From positions 29,197,362-29,261,361 of the forward strand of contig NC_060886.1 in NCBI RefSeq assembly GCF_014805685.1: a stretch of DNA of 64,000 bases, read 5' to 3'. The notes beneath the pieces are model-generated. The model searched no databases. It was given only the letters and a program-made list of their open reading frames with translations, and was not told the origin of the DNA. The translations under genes and the position numbers were made by a program. Shown here piece by piece: positions 53,020 to 64,000 of this stretch (positions are counted from its first letter, which is position 1; each line of letters starts with the position of its first letter). The DNA is from Silurus meridionalis. Lineage: Eukaryota; Chordata; Actinopteri; Siluriformes; Siluridae.

Positions 53020-55355
53020 TCATTCGTTGGACTCTGCCATTTCGTTGCCGTCCACCAGGAGCGTGTGGATGATGCCGTCTCGCCTCCTGCCGCTGCTCAC
53101 CGCCTTGATGCAGCAGTCGTGGTCGCCCAGAGTGAAGTGCGTCTCGGTGCCATCGTCCACAAACTCCCCCTGCGTTACGGCGAAACAGGACACGTTGTTT
53201 CATAGCGCCACCGAAGGTTAGAATGCGTCACTGCGATCATTTCTGAGCTCCACTAGGCCACGCCTTCAATGGCTTTAAAAATGATTAAAAAACCTACAGT
53301 ATACAGTAGTAGGGGTGTAACACCGGACTTTAAGGTTCTAACGTGCTTTCCGAACATCAGGTTTCACATTTAGTCAACACTTTTCTGGGTAGATGTTAGA
53401 TTTTAGAGTGCGCTTGTGGAGATTTGGGGTCATTCAGCCACAAGGGCGGTAGTAAACTGATGCAGCTGAGATGAGGAGACCTGATGAGGGGTGTCCCAAT
53501 ACTTTTGACATACCGCTTATTTTTGTACACAAACTGAGTTTTACAGTCCGGATACTTACGGCTGTCTCCATTTTCTGCCCGTTGCACCAAATGTCCATTG
53601 TGTCTTTTTCTGTCCAGAAAGAAAGACAGACAGACAGAAAGAGAGTCAATCATTTACCCAATAGTTATAAAAGCCTGATGAAGAAGAAGCGTGGTAATCT
53701 TCATGCCGCTCTACCAGCAGCTACGTTCCAGACACAGGTTGTGCTCGAATACTAGTTCTGGAAAGTCCCAGTGTCTTCGATGGCATGTGCTCCACCCGGT
53801 CCAGCTGGAACGTCTATTTCTAGATTAGATTACAAGCCGTTTGTAATATAAAAGTGGTTCTGCTTCTTTTATGGGAATGTATCATCAGGAAATGAAAGCA
53901 GAACGACCGCATCTTGTCTGAAGGTGTTTATCTCTGTTTATGACGCCTTTTACAGGCCGTGTGTCCGCAACTGTGAGTGCGGTGGAATAAAAAAGGAGAC
54001 GTGTACTCTTTGTTCCCAGTTGCCATGTAGATCTGTATAAACATTCACTACCTTTTAAAGGTGTAAGAAAATATCGATACGTGTGAGTATCGCGATATTT
54101 TGTTGGCGATTCTTAAGAACTCTTTATCGGTTATATATACAAAATATGTAAATACAAACGTACACAAATGTAAAGTTAGAGCGGACTGCACTTGCCTGTC
54201 TTGTAGGGGTGTAAGAAAATATCGTTACCCATGAGTATCGCGATATTTTGTTGCCGATTCTTAAGAACTATTTATCGGTTATATATACAAAATATGTAAA
54301 TACAAACGTACACAAATCTAAAGTTAGAGGGGACTGCACTTGCCTGTCTTGTAGGGGTGTAAGAAAATATCGTTACCCGTGAGTATCGCGATATTTTGTT
54401 CGCCGATAATGTATCGGTTCTCAAAAACGCAATTTTTTTTTTATTCGTACAAGATTCAATTCACTCAAGATTCATGGCAGTTGAGTTTATATCCCAAGTT
54501 TTTTTTTCCCCCCCTGAACCCCTGATTAAAACCTTAGCAGAACTTCTTACCCAGGACGACTCTGCAGTCTACGCCATCCAGGTTGAGCAGCCACGTGCTC
54601 GTCACCTTTGAACGGTTCTCCATGTACTTCTTCAGGCTCTTGCCGTTGATCTCTAGCGTGTACTCGTAGGCGAACCCACTCACTGCATCGATGTTGATTG
54701 TGGCTTTGGTGTCGGCGCTTCCGACGTAAAACGTCTCCTTGCCCACCAGCTTGAACATCCAGTCTCTCCTCAGGACTTCCTGAAAAGTGGAGGAAGAAAT
54801 CGGTCAGAAATGTTCTTCATTGCTTCAAAAATTACTTCCCAACATTCTATTCTCATTTCAGAGCTTTTCTCTCGGCTGCGCTGCTTCTACTCGTGCAGGT
54901 TTACGCCAAATTTTCCATTCGGAGATTCCTGTCTGTTCTACTGCGTTTCTCTAGAACATTGACGGATTCTATAGACGTGGCGTCGTAATGATGGTATTAG
55001 GAGGTGGATCGATTCAGGTAGGACATTACTGAAGGGTTAGTAGGTGTGAAATCTCAGAGGTTCCACTAGAATATGGAGTGTGTTTGGCATGTGTGTTTAT
55101 TCGAGAGGTCAGGAATGGATTTTAGGGTTCTGTAGGTGTTCCAGTTCATCCCACAGGGATGTTCAATGAGTCGAGGAGGTCAGGAGCTCCAACCTTCACG
55201 AAGGGGACGAGTTTATATTTTATTTCTATATATTTTCACACCTTTCCATCAACATGGATGACGCGTTTCCCCGTGGTGGTCCCGTGTTCGAACTCGATCC
55301 TGTGAACCCCATCGCTCAGGGCCACATCCCAAACCCCGACCAGATCTCCGGACAT
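53020..55355 (-). CDS. faim: Fas apoptotic inhibitory molecule
   Basis: FAIM is a small soluble beta-sandwich protein that counters Fas-induced apoptosis and protein aggregation in mammals. Exons in coding order: 55242-55355, 54551-54779, 53560-53609, 53020-53169; phases fit and give 180 aa (human short form 179). It starts MSGDLVGVWDVALSDGVHRI, continues FEHGTTTGKRVIHVDGK, WMFKLVGKETFYVG, INIDAVSGFAYEYTLEINGK and DTMDIWCNGQKMETAGEFVD, and ends MAESNE. Conservation runs the whole length with no breaks. The ATG at 55355 begins the short isoform; a donor-like site at about 55397 suggests an upstream noncoding exon. Exon 53560-53609 is only 50 bases. Introns hold short-TIR debris (53390-53530) and a 148-base tandem repeat. 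Confidence 0.95.
53390..53530. mobile_element. short-TIR family debris
   Basis: Family text around 'ggtgtcccaatacttttgac' and 'gtggagatttggggtcattc'. In the faim intron between 53169 and 53560. Confidence 0.45.
54060..54412. repeat. 148-base tandem repeat, about 2.4 copies
   Basis: Starts at 54060, about 54207 and about 54356 with 'gtgtaagaaaatatcg', each followed by the palindromic 'gagtatcgcgatattttgtt'. The first two full copies are nearly identical through 'cttgcctgtcttgtagggg'. In a faim intron. The text resembles ends of hAT-type nonautonomous elements. Confidence 0.9.
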
Positions 55356-56234
55356 GATCCGTCTGCCCTGGGATCAACCCCTGGAGCTTCAAGTTACCTT
55401 TGAAACACCAAAAGATCAGTCAAAATCACAAATTCTTGACTTTTCAGGAACTTTCATGCAACACACCATTACAATACATCCATAGTGGGTGCACTGCTAT
55501 TACGCTGTTTTTTTACTTATTTAGAAATAATGGTAGTTTAAACGTGTATATGGTTACATTTAATAGTTTTATAATTCATCTTTCTTTACATTTTTCATCA
55601 TTTAATCTGTTTTAACTGCGTTATAACCAAAGCTAGCAAGCAGCAGGATTAGATCATGGCCGTATCCCGAATCGCGCTCTCCGGAACATGTAGTGCACTT
55701 CACACGCTATTACTTTACGCACTACGTAGTGCACCTACAAACAAAATCATGACCTATTTGGTATTCAGCCAACGAGATTTTTTTTTTCAGCGGCTAATAC
55801 CGACGTTTCCCGGGTTAACCGCTTCCCCGAATAAAAGCAGCACATTACCTGGATTGAGCGCCGGTGCTGGGTGAGTCTTTACCGTCAGTCTGCTTCTATT
55901 ATTAGCTCAATAACCTAGAAAAGCTAGCTCTGAAAGCATATCGGTTCCCTGCCTGACAACGCACGCATGTAACCATAGTAACAGTCCGCCATTACTGCCG
56001 TGAAAAAAAAGTAGTCTCGTTGTTGCCCCCTGGCGGCGGTAACAGTCGCGACGTGTACACTGATTCAGTGTAGAACATTTCTTCTGCCATGTCTCCTATC
56101 TCATTCTAAGCTTTGGGATGTGAAATGACTCCCAAAAATTGGTATTTTTCTTTCATGTTCAAATATTATACAGTACGCTGTAAGTGGCATAAGTATCAGC
56201 CGGAACTTTTCCACAGGGTGTAGTGTGGATCTGA

Positions 56235-56355
56235 AAAGTACTGCAACTGCTGGGCCCTTGAGCAAGGCCCTTCACCCTCATTTGCTCAGGTGTATATCTG
56301 AGATAACTGTGAGTCACGTTAATATGAGGGCATTTGCCAAAAGCCACAAATGTAA
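56235..56355 (+). mobile_element. SINE 3' part
   Basis: Starts 'actgctgggcccttgagcaa' and ends 'gggcatttgccaaaagccac', the body and tail also seen at 649-835. The tRNA-like head is missing. Confidence 0.6.
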
Positions 56356-56404
56356 AAGTATGGATTGTGATTGTGAAGGAATTTGTTCATCACGTTATGC
56401 TACA

Positions 56405-56562
56405 GTATTCAACACTCTTTATACTCTTCAGCGCTTTACACGGTTCTTTACACTCTTCAGCGTTTTATCCAGTGCTTTACACTTCTCAGCGCTTTACACT
56501 CTAACTCTAGAGCTTTACACTTTTCAGCACTTTACACAGTGTTTACACTCAAAACTTTACAA
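56405..56562. repeat. imperfect minisatellite
   Basis: About eight variants of a 16-25 base unit like 'ctttacactcttcagcg'. Confidence 0.75.
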
Positions 56563-56574
56563 TTAGCCGCAGTT

Positions 56575-56740
56575 CAGTATGGAAAGGTTGCCATGTTGGA
56601 ATTAAGTCTCCAACCTTCCCTGCTCCAAAACAACCATTAAGCTTCCAGCTCCATGTTTGACTGTTGGGGTGAGTCAGTCTGCCAACATCTTCTCTCATGT
56701 TCTCTGCCTAATATCTGTTCTACTGTTGGAGTCATAAACG
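56575..56740 (-). mobile_element. Tc1-like fragment
   Basis: Contains 'ccttccctgctccaaaacaa' and 'ccagctccatgtttgac', the same transposase region as at 50.9 kb. Confidence 0.5.
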
Positions 56741-58014
56741 TCAAATTTGTTTATAAATGTTTCTTCCAGTTATTAATTTCATTACATTTTAGAGAGCGAG
56801 AACAGTGAAAGGAAAGTAACTGCAAAGGCATAAGTTGGAACACTTCATACTGGTTCAAACATATTGATTTGACTTTAAGCTCTCTTTTGTTGTTGTTTGG
56901 AAATATTCTTCCCTCGTCTCCATCTTTCAGGCGAGACCTGGTAAGCCTGTTTCAAGAGTCTGCCACTAGAGGGCACTGCAACATTCCAATTTATCCCAAT
57001 CCAGGCAATTATTAATTATAATATCCAATGACATAACAAAGAAGATGAAATAATTCAGATGAGATAAAAGATGAAATCAGATAATTAATACAAATGACCA
57101 TGTGATCATAAGTAATCACATACATCTTTCTCAAACTTTACCCTTGGTGTAGGTTATGTGGTGTATATCCAGGGAACACTGGCGTGCAAGATAGTCTGGT
57201 TGATATACAATCTCCTTACTTGGGGTCACTCCACCGAGTGACGTGTTTTGCTGACGGAACTGCAGAACCCAGATGAGAAACTCTGTATAAAATGTAACCA
57301 GTGCTAAGGATCGAATGGCAGCAGCCTTGAAGCAAAGCTACATGCTTCGCTACTGTGGATATATACGACTTCCAGGAAGTCCCGTAACTAAAGATCTGAT
57401 CATCAGATGCTACTTTCTCAGGTTTCTGTTGACATGCGGGACGTGTGTCTAGACATGTCTGGAATCAAACCTGCTGTCATTTGCTTTGGCATAACACTAT
57501 AAGGGTATGTCCCTTCCTACATTCTTCATCACGCTCATCTTGGCAAGTGTTTTAGGGGTTTTCGCCGGAGCGTACAGGCCGGAAAATAGAAAATACGACA
57601 CTTAACCAAACACACAAGCATTTTATCAATCATAAGATTATGATTATGTGAATATGTTTATCAACCCCCAGAGAGCCATTGGTGAGAGCTTGGTGTTCTT
57701 CTTCTGGTTTGTTGAGCCTGAGCCTGACAGGTATTAGTCCATAGCAAGGCATTTTGTGTTAGAAACACAATCCAAATAGACAGTCGTAGGTATAGTTAAT
57801 GACATGATGACCATGGTAATGGCTATTAATTTCATTAATTCCAATTTCAGTGCATTGGAATTTTTAAATATTTGAACAAAAGCATTGTCTTTGCCCACAA
57901 ATAAACATGCCCTCACAGGTCCCTGGTGACCTTCAAACTAGCAAGACATCCTCCTACTTTCTGGCAAAATAGACCATATTTTATAACCTACATACATTAT
58001 AAGAACCTAATTAT

Positions 58015-58410
58015 GGTGACACCTGACTTTTTCAGCCATATGTGGTTCTTCCACAAAGTTTCCCCACAAAGTCAGAGGTACATAATTGTACTTTGGACAT
58101 TTTCCATGTTCTAGCATGGTAGTGCCTCCTGTGCACAAAGCCAGCTTCATGAAGATACACGGGCTGGAGTGCAAGATCTCCTACCATAGAGTTTTGACCT
58201 CAACGCTATTAAACAGATGAATATAAATGTGCACCCCAGGCCTCCTCATATCACCTACATCAGTACCTGTCTTTACTAATGCCTTTGTTAGTGAAGAAAA
58301 AAAATCTCCACAATCTAGTGGAACATCTTTCCAGAAGACAAGAGGATATTATAGCAGCAAATGGGGAGGATAATCAGGTGTCCACCAGGTTTTTTGTCCA
58401 TATAGTGTAC
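58015..58410. mobile_element. short-TIR Tc1-like nonautonomous element, inverted
   Basis: Ends at the right with 'gtccatatagtgtaccct' after 'ggtgtccaccaggtttttt'. Internal text 'cctgtgcacaaagccagctt' and 'catcagtacctgtctttact' is shared with 4640-4890. Confidence 0.65.
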
Positions 58411-59000
58411 CCTGCCATCTAATCACCCATCATGCTTTGGGCCATATTCGCTTGCACTTGATCCTGTTTGACGTTAATGGTCTCATGAAATGTAAAGTCA
58501 AATCTAACACAAATGTCACCAATATTAAACATCCAAGCCTGAAAACCAATAAACAGACAGGAACATGATCAAAACCCTGCTCAAATGTCAACTGAAGCCA
58601 CTAAATAGATAATCGGAGATCCAGACCAGCAACAATCTCATTATATCGCAATTATAGAGTTAGGCTACATGTCAAGGAATAACACATAAAAGGGTGTGCT
58701 GTTCTGGGATAATAACCACTGATGGGTTCGTGAGTGTATCTCAGACAATGTATATTTTCCATTACAGGTACATCCTGAGGTGATTTCTTCCAATTTTACC
58801 ACAGGATTTTGCTGTTTATTTTGAGTTCGCTTGTCACATTAGCAGTGTAACTATAATCACAAAACCATCCATCCTGAAGATTTGGTCGTGTCACAATAAA
58901 CATATTAACATATGAACATCTGAATCATCTTCCATATCCAAGTCAGTGTGTACGTTACTATAAAAATGCTAACGTATTGGAATTAGCATGGTAACATATA

Positions 59001-59866
59001 CAGTGGAACCTCGGGTTACGAATTTAATTCGTTCCGGTACTTTATTCGTAACCTGAAAAGTTCGTATCCCGATACAAATTTCCCCATAATAATGAACAGA
59101 AACTTCGGTAATTTGTTCTGGACAACCAAAAATATTACTTAAATAAAAATAAAGCCAATATTCACTAATATTATTTACTTTTAACATGTTATATTAAAAT
59201 CATACCACATAAAAACATACAAAAGAGGAAAAGATCTTTACCGGGTACTTTCCCTTTGAGAAGACTCGCTGCAGGAGACGACGTTCGTAGAAGGGGAGGA
59301 GGGAGAGTTATTGTTTGGAAGGAGAATCTTATTATATTATATTATTTATATATTATTATATATTATATTATAGAATATTAAAGACAGTGTTATTAACACG
59401 ACGCTGAGACAATTGTTGCATTAGAGGAATAATGAGAGCTGTTTCTTTAAGGCTACTATCAGTTGGTATTGAAGTCCAGAGTGAAATTCATTATGGGTAT
59501 TGTACTTCGGAAAAGACTGTAACCCTGCTAATCTATCTTCATAAAAACAAGTAAAGTGGTTATGCATCGGCTAATGTTGTCCATCTCATCATTCCACGAG
59601 CATCAACTAACGAGTTGTTACGCTGCCGCCGGGAAAAGTTCAAGCGGATAAGTAACACGATGCTCTCGCTAGGGACACAGGACGCTAACTGATGTGACGA
59701 GCTGCGTGGATAGAGCAAAAACAACCAACTTGCCTGCGATTTTTTGGTGCGTGACGTTCGTATCCCGATATATAGTTCGTAACCAGGGGCAAAAATTTTG
59801 ATGAACTGCGATTCGTAACCTGAATTATACGTATGCCGGGGGCGTTCGTAACCCGAGGTTCCACTG
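59001..59866. mobile_element. pogo-like nonautonomous element, complete
   Basis: Perfect outer inverted repeats 'cagtggaacctcgggttacg' and 'cgtaacccgaggttccactg' end 866 bases flanked by TA at 58999-59000 and 59867-59868. Subterminal copies of 'gttcgtatcccgat' are on both sides. The centre has no transposase. The CAGTGGAACCTCG terminus and TA target fit the pogo/Tigger branch. Confidence 0.85.
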
Positions 59867-59971
59867 TACATGATTTAGCTTGTAAGCATCAGATCCACTC
59901 TGAAAATAGATCAAAACCTGCACGATCTACCAGATTTCTAAATACAAAATTGTGTCAGATGTGTCATTGTG

Positions 59972-59977
<6 letters not shown>

Positions 59978-60028
<51 letters not shown>
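59978..60028. repeat. (GT)n microsatellite
   Basis: About 24 GT repeats with one interruption. Confidence 0.9.
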
Positions 60029-61024
60029 TACTGAAAAAGAACTGAAAAATCCTACTCAGGAAAAACTATTATTACTTCCCATAAAGATTTAGTGTGAGTA
60101 AAGTAATAAGACGTGTCCTAAAAACTATTTAAAGTAAAAATAAATCCTTTTAAAAGTACTCAAGAGTAGTGTCATCGGTGTCACTCTCGTTTGTAGATGT
60201 TTCTCCGTAAAAAAAAAAAAAAAAAACCTAGCTACCAGCGCTAGCAAATCAGTCGAGGCTGCTACCACTTCCTAAAAATTTACTCAAGTAAAAATACACA
60301 GTTTTTAAACAATTACCGATAAAAACTACTTAATTACAATAACAAAAGTATTTGAAATTCTTCACTTTACACCACTAGTCTAGCCACCACTGTCTAGCCG
60401 TCTAGACCGTCCAGGTCTAGTTGCTAGCATTCCTGGTGTAGCTTCCTGATCCTTCTCAGCATTGACCATGCAATTGCTATAGATGTATGAATAAATAAAT
60501 GAAATTTCCTGGACTTTGGAATGAGTTTGAGAAAAGGTGTGCTCATTTAAAATAGTGAATCGGCATAGTATTTTAAATGAATATAGTATTACAAGCATAA
60601 ACGTTTTCTAGTATTGTTGGGAATCCATCCTCCCACACCTAGGTTTAAACTTACTCTTTTGTGGGTAAAGTTCAGATCCAGACAAAGAAGAGTATCCCCA
60701 TGACTCCAGCATTTAGGTGAGGTTTCACAGAAGGAAGGATCGCATGGTCTGGTGCCACGCACCCAGTGTACAAGGACAAAGAATCCGATCGAATTCTATC
60801 TTATTTTATAGCAAGATCGGATCCTTTTAGTGACTTGGTTCTTTGAATCTCGTTCATTAAAATTAACGAAACGAGTCAATTAGTGCATTTACACAAAGCT
60901 TTGCACTCTTCGATAGTGCCTTCGATCAGAAACATTTACATTTTACAATTTACATTTTCAATAATCACATCGACTTTGCTGTAGTTCCAGTAATGAAAAT
61001 ATTACAATGCAGCTAAGGACAAAT

Positions 61025-61480
61025 GATGATAAACAGAAAAGCGCCTTGCTCAAACCTGGCAGTGATAAGGCTTAAACCCCAATCTTCTGTTTAGTAAACC
61101 AGCCCCTTAACCATTGCCCCATCTACATTGGATTAAGGACCTTGGTCAGAGGCCCAACAGTGGCAGAACTGACAATGATAGGGCTTAAACTCCAACCTTC
61201 TGATGAGTAATCCAGACCCTTGACCACTGCACCACCCACAAAGGGATAAGGACCTCGCTAAGTGGCCCAACACTGACGTAGGATTAAGGACCTTGCTCTA
61301 GGGCCCAACAGTGGTAGATTTGGCAATAATAGGGTTTGAACACCAACCTTCTGATCAGCAAACCAGAACCTTAATCATTGCACCACCTACAAAGGGATAA
61401 GGACCTTGCTCAATGGCCCAACAGAACTTTCTGATCAGAAATCCAGACCCTTAACTATTGAACCACCACCACATGTGAGT
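61025..61480 (-). repeat. SINE-body tandem array, about four units
   Basis: Units of roughly 95-150 bases each contain 'aaggaccttgctc.agggcccaacagtgg', a B-box complement ('gggcttaaac', 'gggtttgaac') and 'ccttaaccattgcaccac' in the minus sense of a tRNA-derived SINE. Spacer 'acaaagggataaggacct' repeats between units. Confidence 0.7.
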
Positions 61481-62628
61481 GTATTTACCATTAAATTAGC
61501 TAAAACTCTCAGTTACTACACTTAATTGGGTGTTTTTGGGTCTGAACTACTTTACATCCAAGGCATGCTATTCCCAATAAGTCCCACAGCCCTTTACAAG
61601 TAGAATAGCTTTCGGTTTTAGTCAAGAACCCTCAGACATGCTTTTTTTCTTCTCTCTCTAATGCAGAATGATCTGCATTACCTCAATGAATCACTACCTC
61701 TGACTCAAGCTATAAAAATCCAGAGCATCACATCTGGTAATAACCAGAGATCGTTTTTGCCCTTACAGACCACATCCGCAGGCCACATTGAGCTCCTGGG
61801 CTTAACGATTTCTCCAAGAACAAGATGAAACATTGACGGATCAGTCCATTTTGGCCTGTTTTTCGGAGAAAAATGAAGAATTCTGAGGAAACCCACTTGA
61901 ACGTTGAGTGCATAATAAGACTTCTTGCTGGCAGGAACTTGCACTATTAAATCCTGGAAGATGGTCCAAATCATGGAGACACTTTCACGTCTTGGGTTGA
62001 TATGTTCATGTAATACCCTTGAAGATCTCACAAAGGCCTAAATATCTTTAAACTTATAGTTCCACCATTTTTTAGTGGAATTCCAATTCTCACTTGGAAT
62101 TTTTATTTCACCTGAAGACATGGACATTCTGAGAGCACTGAAATGTTGGTGTCAAAACACTATTAGCACTTCCTGTCTGTGTTTTTTTGGATTGTCTGAA
62201 AATGTCTTTTAAGGCATGACCAGCTTTTTTTTTAAGGTAGTTTGAGGTCTTTTGATCTTTATCTTTTACCTTTTTTCAGTTTTCAGTACCTTTATACTTC
62301 AGTAACCAGGAGAAGGCAATGAAGCTACTGCTGTATAGGCATCTGGATTGGCTTCAGACAGAGATAGAGTTTCCACGTCGCTGTAATTATGTAATTAGTT
62401 GGGATTAAATTACTAATGCTAGAGGAAGTACATGGTAGTGTTTACAAAAGTTGCCCATTACATGCATTTGGTAATGAGAGTGTAAATATGAAGAGGTACA
62501 ACAAAAGTTTGGGATTTGATTAGGATTTTACCCGCTTAGCATTTTTACCCGCATTTTACCTGCTAAAACTATTTTTTAATATTTAATAGCTTGATTACAA
62601 ATGACACAGGTTTATGAGGAACATATAG

Positions 62629-63128
62629 GAAGTGGTATCAAAAAGTACAAAAAAAAGCTTGGTTTACAACAAAGTACTTAATTTTTTTTACATTTGCATG
62701 CAATCACCTTCAAAATAGACCCCTTGCACTGCCATTCGCACTGGATCTCTGCAATGGTGTCAAAACAACGAGGTTTGAGACGTATCTTCATCTTCGGGTA
62801 GAGGGCAACGTCTGCAGGAGCCAAATCCGGGCGAGTAGGAGATGTGGATTGCTTTCCAACCATCATTATGCACGAGTTTCTGAATGATCAAAGGTCTTCC
62901 TGATCACTCGTCATCTTCCAGTGACGTTCTTCCGCTCTTGAGGCGCCCGAAACACCTCGAACGACTCCCTGCGGCATCGCCGTACGTCAAACGTATGTCA
63001 TGTCAAACGTCTGTGTGGCAGGTTTGCTCTTTGCTCGAACTTGCTGTCCACGAGGAAATCGCAGACGTGGTAACGCACGTGGTCAGTTTTTTGTGTGCAT
63101 CTAGTGTTTATGGTTTTGAGACACCTGC
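62629..63128 (-). mobile_element. mariner remnant with both ends
   Basis: Left 'gaagtggtatcaaaaagt' and right 'atggttttgagacacct' are the degraded mariner ends seen at 36641. Minus-strand transposase scraps (RPDLAPADVALYPKMKIRLK) lie between them. About 500 bases, deleted. Confidence 0.75.
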
Positions 63129-63174
63129 ATGTTTGTTATTTAGCTAAAAAAAACTTGAAGGTGAATGATGATTG

Positions 63175-63420
63175 GATCCAACTACCTCATACGACAAGAC
63201 GACGTCCTGAAGTGTACGTCCGAGCTCCGTAAGCGTTATTTAGAGAGTCTATCATGGATTTATGGAATCGCCTGCTCCGTCACTGTGCCTAAATCCTTCC
63301 GAACTGCTCTAGGATGAACTGGATCGCAAAGAAAGAAATCTCTAATTAGTGAAGCAGACACTTGGGAGGTTTTACAAGAGACATGGCAAAGTATTTCAGT
63401 TGAATGTTTATAGAAACTGT
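63175..63420 (+). mobile_element. Tc1-like fragment
   Basis: Same family as 43045-43690: shares 'ccgtaagcgttatttagaga' and 'tgtgcctaaatcc', here without the hAT insertion. Confidence 0.65.
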
Positions 63421-63534
63421 CCGGATCCGAGGAATTTATAAAAGTCAATAAATTGGGATTGCAGATAGATGTGACAAAGTTTGGTACCTCCTCCTGCTAG
63501 AAGATCTGGCCTATTACAGTATACCATATAATGA

Positions 63535-64000
63535 CCTTGTGGTGTTTGTATACACTCTGTAAGAGTGAAAGGGAAAGTTTGTAGGACTGTGGTGAGACCT
63601 GAAATGTTGTATGGTTTAGAGACAGTGGCATTGAGTAGAAGACAGGAGGTGGAGCAGGAGGTAGCAGAGCTGAAGATGTTGAGATGTTCGTTGGGAGTGA
63701 CGAGGATAGACAGGATTAGAAATGAGTTTATTAGAGGGACAGCGCATGTAGGACGTTTTGGAGACAAGGTGAGGGAGGTGAGATTGAGATGGTTTGGACA
63801 TGTGCAGAGGAGAGACATGGGGTATATCAGTAGGAGGATGGAGACACCAGGAAGGAGGAAAAGAGGAAAACTAAGGAGGAGGTTTATGGATGTGGTGAGG
63901 GAAGACATGCAGGTAGTTGGGTTGAAAGAGGCGGATGTAGAGGACAGGGGGGGTATGGGGACGGATGATCCGCTGTGGCGCCCCCTAATGGGAGAAGCCG
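63535..64000 (+). CDS. RTE-type LINE reverse transcriptase, C-terminal part (runs off the right edge)
   Basis: Part of the polyprotein of a non-LTR retrotransposon, downstream of the catalytic core. The frame is open for 155 codons after a TGA at 63532. Recognisable text is TVVRPEMLYGLETVALSRRQ, VREVRLRWFGHVQRRD, RRMETPGRRKRGKLRRRFMD and [10 protein letters not shown], ending DDPLWRPLMGEA, which is typical of teleost RTE-like LINEs. The 5' side is truncated, as is normal for LINE insertions. No start codon is needed for this internal fragment. A second, shorter copy lies at 42440-42680 on the minus strand. Confidence 0.8.

Larger units (their letters stand above)
55356..59000. other. region upstream of faim without genes
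   Basis: Likely faim promoter near 55400-55900 (no defined motif). Then a SINE tail (56240-56355), a minisatellite (56400-56560), Tc1 debris (56575-56740), unannotated AT-rich DNA (56.8-58.0 kb) and an inverted short-TIR element (58015-58410). Confidence 0.45.
59869..62628. other. gene-free stretch with SINE-derived tandem repeats
   Basis: Holds the (GT)n tract, an A run at 60210, the tandem repeats at 61025-61480 and unassigned AT-rich DNA (61.5-62.6 kb). Short open frames look random. Confidence 0.45.

Overview
The window reads as nuclear DNA of a bony fish. Genes are split into many short exons with GT/AG borders. Introns and spacers are full of Tc1/mariner, hAT, pogo-like, RTE-LINE and tRNA-SINE debris of the kind common in teleosts, plus long CT-rich microsatellites. 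A siluriform-like teleost is a guess; the class of organism is not.

Layout. (1) 998-6146, minus strand: N-terminal exons of an axonemal dynein heavy chain that runs off the left edge, with a decayed inverted copy of its first two recognised exons at 9300-9520. (2) 11244-29263, plus: a complete 23-exon extended synaptotagmin-3 (esyt3, about 825 aa) with hairpin anchor, SMP lipid-transfer domain and three C2 domains. Its introns hold a Tc1 element, a hAT element, a degenerate minisatellite and very long pyrimidine tracts. (3) 31981-44230, minus: a 17-exon PARP14-type macrodomain ADP-ribosyltransferase (about 1800 aa). (4) 45944-50361, plus: a PARP9-type macrodomain protein, head-to-head with parp14. 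(5) 53020-55355, minus: complete four-exon faim (180 aa). (6) 55.4-64 kb: no host gene, only transposon and repeat material, ending in an open fragment of an RTE-type LINE.

The parp14/parp9 pair is the functional centre. In mammals both proteins act in interferon and macrophage signalling, and PARP9 partners DTX3L (not seen here). The two start codons face each other across 1.7 kb that carries interferon-regulatory-factor-type sites, which suggests a shared inducible promoter. As given, both genes carry frame breaks: two single-base losses in parp14 (RRM exon and catalytic-domain exon), and a phase conflict plus a one-base excess in parp9. esyt3 and faim splice cleanly. The breaks are therefore either consensus errors at short homopolymers or the start of decay in fast-evolving immune genes; the sequence alone cannot decide.

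esyt3 (ER-plasma membrane contact and lipid transfer) and faim (anti-apoptotic) have no evident regulatory link to the PARP pair. In human, FAIM and ESYT3 lie together on 3q22 and PARP9/PARP14 on 3q21, so the block resembles conserved synteny.
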